This document shows positions 20,501-31,230 of a DNA stretch of 64,000 bases, one piece after another. Positions within the stretch are counted from its first letter, which is position 1; every line of letters starts with the position of its first letter. The notes under the pieces were generated by a model that saw only the letters and a program-made list of their open reading frames with translations, was not told where the DNA came from and did no database searches. The translations under genes and the position numbers were made by a program. The stretch comes from Ixodes scapularis (Eukaryota > Arthropoda > Arachnida > Ixodida > Ixodidae). Where the stretch lies: positions 192,647,027 to 192,711,026 of the forward strand of contig NW_024609857.1 of NCBI RefSeq assembly GCF_016920785.2. Direction: 5' to 3'.

Positions 20501-21890
20501 ACACTGGATCGGCTTGCACCCGTAAAAATGCAGCATTGGGAAGTTCTCGCCGTTGTTGGGATAATTTATTTGAAGAAGATGCTTCCTGAATCAACTGCCT
20601 TGAATCGGTAATAAAATGAAGCATTAATTGCAAAGGTAATTATCTCTACTGGCAATGTCACCGGATCACCATTAGAGGCAGCGCAGATGGCGGTTACGCC
20701 ATCTGCTTGACAATGTACAAGAACTCTTCGAGTGAGATTATGGTGAGAGTCATTTCATCGTATATTATTTTAATGTATTTGTATTATAATCGATCAATTT
20801 TGCAGAGATACTTCGCGTCGCTGGAAAGATGATCGCAGTTATTAAGTCGTCCTCGGAGTCTACGGCATTCTGCCCGGAAGATATGCTCAAATGGATGGAC
20901 ACTTTCATCTATTTTCTTTTCTTGTGACACTTACTCCAAACAGACGCGTATATTTTAACCATGAACATTAATAAAGAACAGTCTAATAACGTTGTCATAT
21001 CATTTAGGTCAAGCAATAAAAAAGTGAGCAGCGAAGTACTCGTAAATACGTGGCAAGACGCGTGTACACCACTTTGAAAATATTACAATATTCAATAATG
21101 AGAACACCTATTATAGGTTAACATTTTAACCACAACCCCGAACCACATAATTATCAACAAATCTCCAACTACAAAAAAAAAAGCAGACAGACCGCGTTTT
21201 TCTTTTCTAGTACAATTTGGGTTTCCTTTGACAAAGAACGCTTTCCGCTCTTTATATGCCAAAGAAAAGGAACACGCTTTCCCAGGACGATTGATGCCCC
21301 TGCAGGCTTTACTTTTACAGTGGATAACATTTTGAGTAAAATTAGGCCCAAGATAGCCCAAGCACTTAGGCCGAAATAGAATGGTATAAATCGGTTTTTG
21401 ACAAGAAACAGTTCTTTTTTCGGCGTAAAGAACACTTTTCTCACCGACTGGCTCCTTTTTTCTGAGTCAGTAATTTGCTTGCGCGAAACATTCGATGACC
21501 CACTTCACAGTTTCACTTATTTATTCACACTAAACATTGTGGGCCAACTCATTCAGCGTGTGTGGACCTCCTCAGCAAAGATGTATAACCGCACCCGCGG
21601 ATATCCGCATCCGACGCGCGTCCGCAACCCCCAAAATCCACATCCAATCCCCATTCCGCCAAATCTGATTAATGTTTTTCCCCATCCGCCAGTTGACTGC
21701 AGATATCCTCGCATGATTCACGGATAATCCGCAGTTATGCATAATATGCAGGGCTCTATGAATGACAGAGTTGTCCCCCCTTTGAGACGGGTGCTAGTCC
21801 AGCAGCATTGAGGCACTTGGCTCTCGTGTACTAGAGAGTACGAAAAGGGATCGAAAGTGTACTAGAGAGTACGAAAATGCTGGATCATCG
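17553..21890. other. No gene seen (4.3 kb)
   Basis: AT-rich and non-coding. Small features: a run of TTCTTATATG-like words at about 19,015-19,105; a perfect 10-bp-arm hairpin GCAGATGGCG-GTTA-CGCCATCTGC at 20,683-20,706; a stretch at 21,585-21,740 rich in GGATATCC/CATCCG words that may be a decayed hAT-type MITE; and a 31-bp direct duplication starting GTGTACTAGAGAGTACG just before 21,890. None of the short ORFs has a domain I recognise. Confidence 0.4.
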
Positions 21891-21960
21891 TCGCCACAGA
21901 TTATCTCACGCGGTACGCCGAAACGAAAGCCCTTCCTTCAGCACAGGTCCATCGACGTCA
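21891..21960 (+). pseudogene. Gypsy integrase scrap
   Basis: The frame starting at 21,891 reads 'WIIVATDYLTRYAETKALPS', the highly conserved integrase core stretch after the first catalytic Asp in Ty3/gypsy elements. Only about 70 bp is present before an unrelated LINE fragment begins. Confidence 0.7.
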
Positions 21961-21963
21961 AAG

Positions 21964-22370
21964 AAAATGGGCTCAATCAGGAAATAATTATTATAGAAGA
22001 TATGAATACCCACTTAGAACATTTTGGCGGATTTACGAATGGAATAGGAAATACGTGAGAAGAGTTCTGCGATGCCCTGGATCTAGTGTTTGTTAATGCC
22101 CAAGTAATATCCGATGGGCAGATAAAGATGTGGGGAAACAATTCTTAGTCGATACATTGACTATTCTCCAACGTCGCACAGTCTGTGCAACAAATTAGAA
22201 GGAATGAAAGTAGAGTCTAGGAAGTCACCACAAGAGAATTAAGATTAAATTTGACACGCCCGAACGAAAACAAGCTCAGTGAAGGCAGGGTAAAACGAGG
22301 CTAAATGAAACTCAGCTACAGTAAGTATCCTAAAGGATTGAGAACATAGTATCTGAACAACCAGTAGATA
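21964..22370 (+). pseudogene. LINE endonuclease-domain fragment
   Basis: The frame contains 'EDMNTHLEHFGGFTNGIGNT' followed by 'FCDALDLVFVNAQ', the pattern of an APE-type endonuclease (a GDxN-like catalytic motif, then the DLV region). A degenerate 'GQIKMWGNN' (usually GxITW) follows, with stops in between. It is probably from an I/R1-like or related non-LTR clade. The end is approximate. Confidence 0.6.
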
Positions 22371-24163
22371 TTTTTAGGATGTACAATTTTAAAAACAAAT
22401 CTGGTCGTAAAAGAACTCTTAGCTGTTTTCGGCTTGTGCAATGTTTGGACCCTAAAACCTTCTTTTAAACACCTCTAAAAGGGTCCCTCGTAAGAAACCT
22501 ATAAGGGGTTCTTTTTAGCTCCTTTGAAGATGCAAATAGTTCTTCAACGCCACCTTGCCTTCTGGTGCACCAGTGGGCGATAGTGCTTGTGGACGAGACC
22601 TTTCCTCACGAGATGAAAATGCTCTTGGGGCGTCGTAAACCTTTCATGAACCAGTTTTTTTTAAGGTGTAGGGCAGTTATCAGTGACCAGCGCGGTACAG
22701 AACTTGGACGCCCATTTTGTGGCAGCGTACGGATGGGGCTCGTGTACACTTATTGAAGACTCGAGGGCCGCGTCAGCGCTCGTGTCATTCCGCGCTCGAA
22801 TTCAGTCAGGGAGGACGCGAGTTCCAGCCGAACGCTTACACAATACTCGTATGGTTCCATCCGCCACTGAAGCGTCAAAGCGGATACAGTTAGATGCCAT
22901 ACTAACTAGGATGCCGTGTCTTCGGAGTGCATTTTTTGTCAAATTTCGAAGGTGCTTTTCGAAGTTTGTGTTTAACCGAACGTTAATAGTTTACCGCAGC
23001 TTATTTTTGTTTCCTTCACAATTCTCTGAAATAAGGAGTTTTATTTTGCATTGCTTTCTATTAAAATAAAAGTAATGATAGCCGGGAAACATGTGCTAGA
23101 TAAAAAGAGATATAAGCCCTTGTATCAAATTATTTTTATTCAGCTGGCTATGGCGTTGGTGCCGTTAGCCATTGGCAATACTAATTTGTTACACGACAAA
23201 AGTTGCAGAAAATATTTGCTTCGATACATATGTCGATACATAAAAATCAATGAACTCCTGGAGGTGAATATCGGAAAGCTTGTTTTCATATCATCCCATC
23301 CTATTACCCTACCCCGCGGCCGCGCGAGGCGATAACGGATGTACTTGAGGAGTTTCAAATGCCCCTCTTTCCTATTTGATGCAATCTTTGTGGACCATAG
23401 CTTTCACTGTTACGAAAACACAACCTATCTTACATTTAAAGCAAAAATAGTATGGCCCAACTGGAAAACCCAAACAAAGGCTTTTGTCGTGGCCCGAAAG
23501 TCCAGCGACCTGCTTTCCTGAATAAAGCTTGACGAGATAAGCGGTAAGACCCATTTTAAGAATGGTCCGAGATTTCAAAGATAACTGATGAAATTTTCCC
23601 AGGACCGCTGACCGTGCGCGCTCATCAAACTTCAATGTAAAATACCGAGTTTTTCTTCTTTCTTCTTAGTTCTTCATCATTACAATTCGGAGTTTATCGA
23701 ATAAATCCAAATTAAACACTTTACCGGCGCATTTTTTTTCGCTGTTTTCAGTTTTGTCAGAAAACGCGGGACACTACATTAACAGATTTTACGTAACAAT
23801 AACTTGACCCAGGATTAAGTTTTTAAGAACACGAACTGCCCAGAGGAGAGACAACACCACCTAGAATAATCGAGGTCTAACAAAATCCTCCTCTTCCTCC
23901 ATGAAATGCCGTCGTAGTTGGACGACACAAACTCACTTACTGGACCCGAGCACGATGCCGAGCATCCTTCGACGCGTTCATTGGACACGAGACCCAGCCA
24001 AACGCTGACGCAGCACTCGTGTCCAGTCACTGTGTTCGCCCGATTTCATTGTGATGAAGACACAATTTTTGTTCACAGGCCTTTACTTTTCTAGCTGGTG
24101 TAGGGAGAATACAGCGCGGTTCGATAAGTAAGTAGTTTCAACCGAACGAGCGATGAGAATATT
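22371..24163. other. No gene seen (1.8 kb)
   Basis: Several ORFs of 60-130 codons overlap in both strands without recognisable domains or splice support. Composition is mixed. Nothing repeats elsewhere in the window as far as I can see. Confidence 0.35.
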
Positions 24164-24169
24164 TTATTG
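24164..24169 (-). promoter_or_regulatory. Polyadenylation signal of the sulfotransferase gene
   Basis: AATAAA on the minus strand, 26 bp past the stop codon of the sulfotransferase; the only canonical signal close to it. Confidence 0.6.
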
Positions 24170-24195
24170 GTGTCCCAGTGTTTCAACAGGTCACA

Positions 24196-25125
24196 TTACA
24201 GAACGCCATTGTCTCTCCAGAAATCGACTAAATCAGTGCTCGACAACATTCGGTTTATCTTCTCTTCCATTCTTGCGTTCATATCGGCGTTGAAATAATT
24301 TTTCCAGTCGCCGACAATTCCTTTTCTTACAAAAGCACGCCTTTTGTCGCAATCTTGCGAACCAACTGAACGCTTCTCAGAAACAAGATCCTTCTTATAG
24401 AGATGGGAGAAGAGATGTTCAACCTGCCACCTCATGTATTCAATGCCGCTGTAGCGCAACACGTTTTCCAGAGTTGCCTCATTATTCAGAAGCAACTCGA
24501 GATGTTCTTCACCCATGAACTTTGCGATCTTCACGACACATTGCCTGAGGTTTAGTTTGATCTCTTCGTAGTGAAGAAACAGGACGTTCGGGTCGTTGCG
24601 GTGCTTGTACCAAGACAGTACGTGCTCGAAGAAGTCCCCGTAGTCGGTGTCTCCCTTTAAGAACGCCTCAAAAAAATCTTCAAACATTCCATCGGCGAAC
24701 TCGTAAGCGTTAAAGAGACGTGTGTGATGGAACAGGGAGATGCAGACGTCCTTTGGATTTCTGCAGACATATATGTACTTCGCTTTGGCATGTTTCCGAA
24801 GGAGACTGTACGGAAGGTGCGTCTTGATAAAACCACGTCTTGTCCATTGTTTCATGACAGTTGCTCCAGACATCTCGAGGAAGGGGCTACTTCTGAGGAA
24901 ATCCAAAGCGTTGCAAGCGGGAACTCCCTTATTTAAGATAAGATATCCGATTTGCTGAACCCATGTGGTTCCTGCCTTTGGATAAGTAACCACAAACACG
25001 TCCTCGGGTGAAGGTTCGTACAGAATGGCCGAGCGGACAGCTTCTGGGCTGTACCCTGAATGCACTCTGACGCCGTCCACGTCCACATACGAAGGGCCGT
25101 TGGAAAGTTTGACGCAGACTTCCAT
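24196..25125 (-). CDS. Cytosolic sulfotransferase (SULT family), intact
   Basis: A 309-residue protein, the usual length for animal cytosolic sulfotransferases, which transfer sulfate from PAPS to phenols, amines, steroids or similar small molecules. All signature parts are present: the PAPS 5'-phosphosulfate loop TYPKAGTTW (47-55, Lys50), catalytic His103 in KTHLP, 3'-phosphate contacts Arg122 and Ser130 in 'YVCRNPKDVCIS', and the C-terminal 'RKGIVGDWKN' loop (267-276). There is no signal peptide or membrane segment, so it is cytosolic. The coding part is one exon. The ATG follows a strong splice acceptor (AATTTTACAG|G ATG at 25,128), so a 5'-UTR intron is likely. A degraded relative lies at 5.7 kb, consistent with the lineage-specific expansion of this family in ticks. 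The substrate cannot be read from sequence. Confidence 0.95.
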   Translation of the reverse strand: MEVCVKLSNGPSYVDVDGVRVHSGYSPEAVRSAILYEPSPEDVFVVTYPKAGTTWVQQIGYLILNKGVPACNALDFLRSSPFLEMSGATVMKQWTRRGFIKTHLPYSLLRKHAKAKYIYVCRNPKDVCISLFHHTRLFNAYEFADGMFEDFFEAFLKGDTDYGDFFEHVLSWYKHRNDPNVLFLHYEEIKLNLRQCVVKIAKFMGEEHLELLLNNEATLENVLRYSGIEYMRWQVEHLFSHLYKKDLVSEKRSVGSQDCDKRRAFVRKGIVGDWKNYFNADMNARMEEKINRMLSSTDLVDFWRDNGVL

Positions 25126-25127
25126 CC

Positions 25128-26049
25128 TGTAAAATTACTTTCATCCGCGACCAGCCTGTCACTTTTTCTTTAGTACGTCTTGCGACTCCGCCCACGATCC
25201 TCTGTGAATATGGGGTAAAAAAAATGAATATATAGTGAATATCTCTACTCAGGTGACGAAACCTCGCTTCACAGTTCACGCTTTCCAAATGATAAGTACA
25301 AAACACTTCAAATTTACTAGCAATATTTTAGTTGTTAATCTCCGTGGCACGTATTTCACTGTCAATATTTCACTTGATAATCTCTGTGGCACACATGATG
25401 ATAATCTCCGTGGCACACAAGAAATATTATGTTTTTTTTCCATCAATCAGGTGTTGATTTTATTTTACTTCAGAATTTAAGACAACTTGGTTATGGCTGC
25501 CGGATTTCCTAGCTCACCCGATCCCGCAGCCACGCTTTAGTAATCTCTCCCGCCCCCTCCCCCTTTGGTGTTCTGACTTGATTGACGCGTGATAAATTAT
25601 TGTTGGGCATGTTAGCCCTCCGGACTCATGGAGCTAATCTTGAATGGCTAAAAGACGATAGTTGTAACTTAGTAAAATAACTCGAAAGTGCATACTCATG
25701 ATTAGCTTTTCAACATTACCCCATGATGCTCAGGAACTCCAGGGAAAGCTAGAATATTTAAGTGTAAGTTATTAAATTATATAATTATTGAATATATTGT
25801 CACGGGCTTTTTTTATTTTTTCTTCAGACACGAAATTTATGAGGATGACGCTTTGCACCACATATCTAGCATGAAAATAAAGAAGTGGAAGAAAGCATTT
25901 TTGAATGCTTTGTGTTGAAGTTACTTTAAAAAATATGTAATTTGTACTACAAATTACTTATTCGTACCTGGCATCTTCAATGAAGTTCCCGGATAGTATT
26001 AACGTGACGTAAAGTCACATTTTGCCTGATAACGAGCAGCTGGGATGAC
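25128..26049. other. Upstream region of the sulfotransferase gene; no other gene seen
   Basis: Probably contains the 5'-UTR intron and promoter of the minus-strand sulfotransferase, but no TATA box or first exon can be fixed. At about 25,335-25,425 there are three loose copies of a 20-bp unit like GATAATCTCCGTGGCACACA. Confidence 0.4.
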
Positions 26050-26920
26050 GTGTTCACGTGCAAGACGACCCCAGGTCAGGACGGCCCAGCACTTGAACTG
26101 ATTTGGATCATTCAGCCTGGACTAAGAGCCTCGTCATAAAGAATTACCGAATTAAGGTATCCCAAGTTGCTACAGAACTGATCATTTTATATGGCAGTGC
26201 TTTCACGACCATCCATGGCGTTTTGGGTATGTCTAAGGTCTCGGAACAATGGGTGCCACGAAACCTCTCTACGCAAGATCGACAGCACCGCTTGTATTTC
26301 TCAAGGGAGCTTTTGAGCATCTATAAAAGCGACCCAGAATATTTTCTCGCGTGCCTTGTGACTGGGGATGAAACGTGGCTTTACCAGTGGAACCCGTAAA
26401 CAAAAAAAGCAGTGTATGCAGTGGAGGCATCCAGGGTCCCCCCTCCGAAAATATTCAAGACGCAACGCTCGGGGAAGAAAGTGATGGCGACAGTTTTGGG
26501 GGAGGCAAAAGGGGATCCTACTGATTGATTTTATGAAAAACACCGCGACAATAACAGTGAATACTATGCCAGCGTTCTCCGCGAACTGCGTAAGGCTATT
26601 GTGGAAAAACGATGAGGATTGGTGACAAGAAGCGTCCTCCTCCTGCATGACTACGCCCCCGTTCACAAGTCTCGCGTTGCCCAGGCTGTCATTCGAGAGT
26701 GTGTTTTCAAAGAGCTAGACCAAACACCCTAAAGGCCTGATCTGGCCACTATAGTTACTTTTTTTTATTCCCGAATATGAAAAAAACCCTAAAAGGAACA
26801 AGGTTCGAAGACTCGAGCGCACTGCGCAGTGCCACAGAGCAGTGGCTTGACGAGAAGTGCATTAGTGTGAGGGGGGATTATGTTAAAATATTTTCTTTTC
26901 AAAGACCTGATAGCTTTCGT
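26050..26920 (+). pseudogene. Tc1/mariner (mariner-type) transposase remnant
   Basis: Plus strand, multiple frameshifts. Visible landmarks in order are: a 5' piece with 'DPRPGRPS'-like sequence (about 26,065), 'VLGMSKVSEQWVPRNLSTQD' split around 26,220-26,280, 'LVTGDETWLYQW' (26,357-26,392) with the first catalytic Asp, 'QRSGKKVMATV'-like, 'LLLHDYAPVHKS' (about 26,640) with the second Asp, then 'KKTLKGTRFEDSSALRSATE' (from 26,780) and 'ISVRGDYVK' near the C-terminus. The N-terminal helix-turn-helix is mostly missing. It would be a cut-and-paste transposase inserting at TA. The copy is dead. Confidence 0.88.
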
Positions 26921-27281
26921 TATATGCGACTTACTAGACTTTCTGATCACCCCTCGTATATCACGCGCTGTCTGATTGGCGGCCGAAACGTCAGCGCTCC
27001 CTCGCCCTTCTTAGAGTTCAGGAGGGGAGGGAGGCTCAGCCTTGACGCGCCTTTCACAGCTCTCATCTTTCCTGTTGTGCTTGCGCTAACGGTTTGTCTT
27101 GAGCGCTGGGAGCAATGGTTGGCACGGAACAGGGGACACACAGCGGAGGACGCGCGACATCTTGCCAACGGAGACGTCGCCTGCAGAGCTGCGTCGGAAA
27201 ATTATTGAGTCTTTGTTCGCGTTGATGTGCTTGTATTAGTGATTTTGTCCGACACTTGTGATTACAGTTCAACCGGGAATC

Positions 27282-27470
27282 ATGTCGCGAAACCCTCCTC
27301 CGTGGCCGCGCCGATACGACGGCCAGAGGAAGAGGTCTCGCTCTAACGAACCGGGCCTAGCTGCTGGGCCGCTGGGCTGGCTGTTACGCAGCCATAACTG
27401 GTTACGCGGCTTTTATTGGGTTGCAGCTGCAGTTGGGGTCCAAGCGGATGTTCAGCATGCAGGCACTTAG
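27282..27470 (+). CDS. Unknown short ORF, GC-rich start region (doubtful)
   Basis: A 62-codon ORF beginning 'MSRNPPPWPRRYDGQRKR', preceded by a splice-acceptor-like TGTGATTACAG. It looks like a first coding exon of something (basic, proline-rich start), but I recognise no family and the ORF ends where a Penelope fragment begins. It could equally be repeat sequence. Confidence 0.2.
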   Translation: MSRNPPPWPRRYDGQRKRSRSNEPGLAAGPLGWLLRSHNWLRGFYWVAAAVGVQADVQHAGT

Positions 27471-27473
27471 TTA

Positions 27474-27710
27474 CAGGGGATTTCGAGAGCATCACCTTTC
27501 TCTGAAGTCATCACCATCGGGACATCTCGCCATACATATCCGGGACTGCCACTGCACACCCATATTCCAACAGACTAAGATCCTCAAGCATTACCATAAA
27601 AAAGATCGGGAGAACTCTATGAAGCGAAGACCATATTGTCACTCGGGGGAGCTTGCATAAGCGCACCATCAATAGCGCTGTCCGAGAAAGAGATGAGATA
27701 CCTCGACCTT
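27474..27710 (+). pseudogene. Penelope-like element, GIY-YIG endonuclease fragment
   Basis: The plus strand reads 'REHHLSLKSSPSGHLAIH', then 'CTPIFQQTKIL', and after a frameshift 'LYEAKTILSLGGACISAPSI' and 'SEKEMRYLDL'. This is the C-terminal half of the GIY-YIG endonuclease domain of a Penelope-like retroelement, including the His/Cys-rich segment. The catalytic GIY-YIG strand itself is absent. Confidence 0.72.
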
Positions 27711-28869
27711 TTTTCTTAACGCGGGTCGCTTTAATGTTTTTAACCTTATCTTTGACCTGCTGATTTGGTTTATACTTCTGAATTTTTTCGCTAGTGTCAA
27801 GGGGTGAAGTCAGATATAGTTTAAAATTTTTTAATGCATCTATAAACTATAACAATAGTTTTTCTTCTTCATTTTTACCTTCACATGCCTGATTCTTATC
27901 TTATGTCCTCCTCGGGTAATGCATTAAACTTCCAGTTGGATTAAGCGCCCTGTCTTGTCCCCTATTTTTTTCCTTGGTGTTCGCGCTTTTCAATTTTTAT
28001 ACACTAGATTCAGGTGCTCCTGTGAGGTTAGATAGCCCTAGCCTATCTTTTTCAACAAAATGTTGTATCTCTTCTTCTATATGCCACAACAAGTTTCTTT
28101 AAAAAAAAAATCGGCACGTTTATTTTTACTGTGCCACTTGGGAGGAAGTCTAATGATTTACAAAAAACGAAGGATCAAAACGGATGCATGAACAAATTTT
28201 ACGGGGTTACTGAATGTGTATGTGCGCCAGAATCAAAGGGCGATTTCTTCTCGAATAGCAGCCCATAAAATTTACTTGCATCCTATTTACAAAATGCCAC
28301 TATCTAACATGGAATTTTGGCTTCTGACGGCTTGCACCAGGTCAGTGTATTCCAACAAACTCGTAGTTTTGAGGGACGCCTCGCATTCAAGGCAGAAAAT
28401 TAAATAAACTAACAATCACCTATTCGTTTTGGCGTCGTTTAACTTTGTACATGCCATAAATTTCATTTCACTTGAGAGCTTTGATCTGCTACTTTTATCG
28501 GAAATTTCTTCTTGGTTTTGATGGACGCGTAATCGGTGTTCTATTGTAAACTTTTGGATACGCGATATATGTTGAGATATGTAAGAATACAATAATAAAG
28601 ATAATACATTATTAGCCTTTACCTTTGACATAACATAAACAAATTTTTAATTTTTGCTTTAACCTACTCTATTTTTGCAACCAGAAAAATATATCAGCGT
28701 TCGATGCCCCAAATATTGAACTGGTCCAACACAAAGAGCTTTGCAGAGAGAGTCGTATTAAACCTACCTCAAGTTCTTTGCCTTTTGAGTTTGGATGCCG
28801 AGGAATTTGAAAACGTTTTCCGGAGCGGAGAACACTTATATCAGTCGTAGCAAATTCCGGCATGCAAAT
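27711..28869. other. No gene seen
   Basis: AT-rich, with short ORFs only and no recognisable domains. Confidence 0.35.
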
Positions 28870-29941
28870 ACAGTCGCAAAAGTTTACCTCGAAAGAAAAC
28901 ACTGATCGGCAAATTATTCACGACGAGAGTTGAAAAGAAATTTACGCCAGTCCATATCCGTTATGAAAATGCGTCTTCATCACAGGCACTGTAGCCACGT
29001 CGGCGTAGATTGCTGCAAAGATATACTAGCTCAAGCTCTTAATCATTTTGTCTGGCGCGCAGATAAGCGGATGTAATATCAAGTCATAAAAAAATTATTT
29101 GAACACAAGCGAGACGACAGGTGTTTCTTTTCTGTTGTAATGGCATTACATTAACTGCAAAAGCTAGTTCATCGGACTCCCGCGCGGATGGGACATATGA
29201 TACTACAATGAAAAGGGAATATAAAGGTAGAAGTAGATGCATTGCGAAAATGACTCACTGTGACCTGACAAGTTCATCTTGCAACCCTTCTAATCCATTG
29301 CTGAAAGCCAGGAAAAAAAAAACGGAACAACAAACAAAAAAAAAACGCAAAAAAACGCTCAACCTCAATGTTATCTTTTAGGTAAAATATGGATGTAAAA
29401 AATAAACTTTCCACGGAAAAAACAATTTTAGCACAATGAGTGAGTGATTCTGAAAAGTATGCTTTATTTCGGCACGTAAAACCCATATATGCTTCTACAC
29501 GTCATTTATAGATATTTATTGACACTTCATTTCAGCAAAGCTACAACTGTTATGAACCGTGTGAGTAGTCCATAATAGCGACAGAGTAATATATATATTT
29601 ACTAAGTTCTTTGCCGAGAATTTTGTCAATAGTCATGTTTCGTTTACTTTCGTAAGCCAAAAGCCAGGCATACCCAAGATTCCCAAGGGGGCACGACATC
29701 GCCAACGACGCAATGCACTCACCTCTACTTCTACTACAGGTGCTGTCGCTCGCCGGCAGCCCCACTGAGCCCACTGACTACGGTCGCGCATGCCAACGAT
29801 GGACACCGCAAGATCTGCACGGGAACCAACAAGCCCGGCCGCCTGCTCCATCGCAAACTTGGCCAAAAGTGGAGCCACCCTTCCAACACGGATGGCAACC
29901 TGGATCGTCGACGCTTTTCGGCGGGAACACACTGTGCCCGC

Positions 29942-29949
29942 TATATAAA
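29942..29949 (+). promoter_or_regulatory. TATA box in monomer 1
   Basis: TATATAAA, repeated exactly one period later at 30,227. It lies about 140 bp (and 425 bp) upstream of ORF1 sequence. Promoter function is inferred from analogy with monomer promoters of other LINEs. Confidence 0.5.
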
Positions 29950-30226
29950 CGACCAGTATACGCCCACTCGTCGGGGCACGACATCGCCAACGACGCAATG
30001 CACTCACCTCTACTTCTACTACAGGTGCTGTCGCTCGCCGGCAGCCCCACTGAGCCCACTGACTACGGTCGCGCATGCCAACGATGGACACCGCAAGATC
30101 TGCACGGGATCCAACAAGCCCGGCCGCCTGCTCCATCGCAAACTTGGCCAAAAGTGGAGCCACCCTTCCAACACGGATGGCAACCTGGATCGTCGATGCT
30201 TTTCGGCGGGAACACACTGTGCCCGC

Positions 30227-30234
30227 TATATAAA
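30227..30234 (+). promoter_or_regulatory. TATA box in monomer 2
   Basis: TATATAAA, 133 bp upstream of the ORF1 ATG at 30,367; the second copy of the same motif in the monomer array. Confidence 0.5.
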
Positions 30235-30366
30235 CGACCAGTATACGCCCACTCGTCGGGGCACGACATCGCCAACGACGCAATGCACTCACCTCTACTT
30301 CTACTACAGGTTAGTTACCTCGACTGTACTAAAGAATATAGTAGTAGTGATTATTGTTTACTTGCG

Positions 30367-31230
30367 ATGTCGTGCCCCTACGACTTGAGATGGCGTAGTT
30401 TTTTGTGTTTGTGCCTAAATTCGTATGCCAACGTCCTTTTATCGCACATGGTGTTGTTACTGTCCGGTGACATAGAAACGAACCCTGGTCCCACAGAAAT
30501 AGAACAAACTGTTCTAGCCATTGTACAAAGGATCGAGCAGGGACAAGCAGCCCTACTTGCAGAAATTAAGACAGTGAAAGAGCGACAAGAGACTACAGAT
30601 AAAACCGTAAAGGAACTTAAGCAAAGAGTTGCGGTGCTGGAAAACAACTCTGCAGATAAAACTACGGAGGAACTTAAGCAAAGACTTACGGTGCTGGAAA
30701 ACACCTCAGCAGATTCAGGGGGCACAGAACCAATAGTTAACACTCACGCAATCTCGGAGGATATTGCCGTCCTCCAAGCGGCTAACGAGGACTTAAATAA
30801 CAGATTGCGTAGGAATAATCTTCTGTTCCTAGGAATTGCTGACTCGCAGTCTGAATCTTGGCAGCAATCGGAAGAAACACTGATTGCTTTTTGTGCGCAA
30901 TATTTAGATTTCAATCTTGACTCAAACAACATCGAACGAGCACACCGCATAGGGACGTTCACTGCAAATAAAAATCGCCCAATCATAATTAAACTAAATC
31001 AATTTAAGGACAAGGAATCCATCTTAGCATGCGGACGAAAACTGAAAGGAACAGACTTTGCAATCCGCGAAGACTTTGCACCAGCGACGCGATTAGCCCG
31101 CAACAAACTGCTCGAATTTGTCAAACCTCAGAAATGTTTGTTTAAACTACGACTCGATAAACTTTTTGTAGGTAATCTCTGCTATGTGTACGATGCTAAA
31201 TCAGGAAAAGTCATTGAAACTCGCAGCTAA
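30367..31230 (+). CDS. LINE ORF1 protein with N-terminal 2A-like peptide
   Basis: 287 residues from the ATG at 30,367. Residues 1-41 form a Leu-rich leader ending in GDIETNPGP (34-42; D-I-E-T-N-P-G-P is coded by 30,469-30,492), which fits the 2A consensus D-V/I-E-x-N-P-G-P. Ribosomes would skip the last Gly-Pro bond and release the leader. Residues about 43-145 are coiled-coil with a repeated 'LKQR..VLEN' heptad block. Then comes an RRM-like and C-terminal nucleic-acid-binding module of the LINE ORF1 type: 'RRNNLLFLGI', 'IERAHRIG', 'RPIIIKLNQFKDKESIL' and 'REDFAPATRLARNKLL'. ORF1 proteins bind element RNA as an RNP. The frame is also open upstream through the monomers to 29,713, but the 30,367 ATG places the 2A near the N-terminus as in related elements. 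It ends with TAA followed by CTAGG. Confidence 0.88.
   Translation: MSCPYDLRWRSFLCLCLNSYANVLLSHMVLLLSGDIETNPGPTEIEQTVLAIVQRIEQGQAALLAEIKTVKERQETTDKTVKELKQRVAVLENNSADKTTEELKQRLTVLENTSADSGGTEPIVNTHAISEDIAVLQAANEDLNNRLRRNNLLFLGIADSQSESWQQSEETLIAFCAQYLDFNLDSNNIERAHRIGTFTANKNRPIIIKLNQFKDKESILACGRKLKGTDFAIREDFAPATRLARNKLLEFVKPQKCLFKLRLDKLFVGNLCYVYDAKSGKVIETRS

Larger units (their letters stand above)
29687..30310 (+). repeat. 5' promoter-like monomers of the LINE (285 bp x about 2.2)
   Basis: A partial monomer (29,687-29,740) is followed by two nearly identical full ones (29,741-30,025 and 30,026-30,310). The period is exactly 285 bp. Each ends CTACTTCTACTACAG, which resembles a splice acceptor, and each full unit has a TATA box. 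285 is a multiple of three and the plus frame stays open, so the monomers are in frame with ORF1. Confidence 0.88.

Noticed and set aside
29121..29381. Lys-rich ORFs in the duplicated segment (also 35,400-35,636)
   Set aside because: They run into A-rich sequence and differ by frameshift between copies; not conserved as protein.
30063..30292. Long minus-strand ORFs across the LINE monomers
   Set aside because: They are open only because the 285-bp period is a multiple of three; no domain, and antisense to the LINE.
30469..30492. 2A motif as a sign of a viral insertion
   Set aside because: It is in frame with a LINE ORF1 followed by APE endonuclease and RT; no viral genes nearby.
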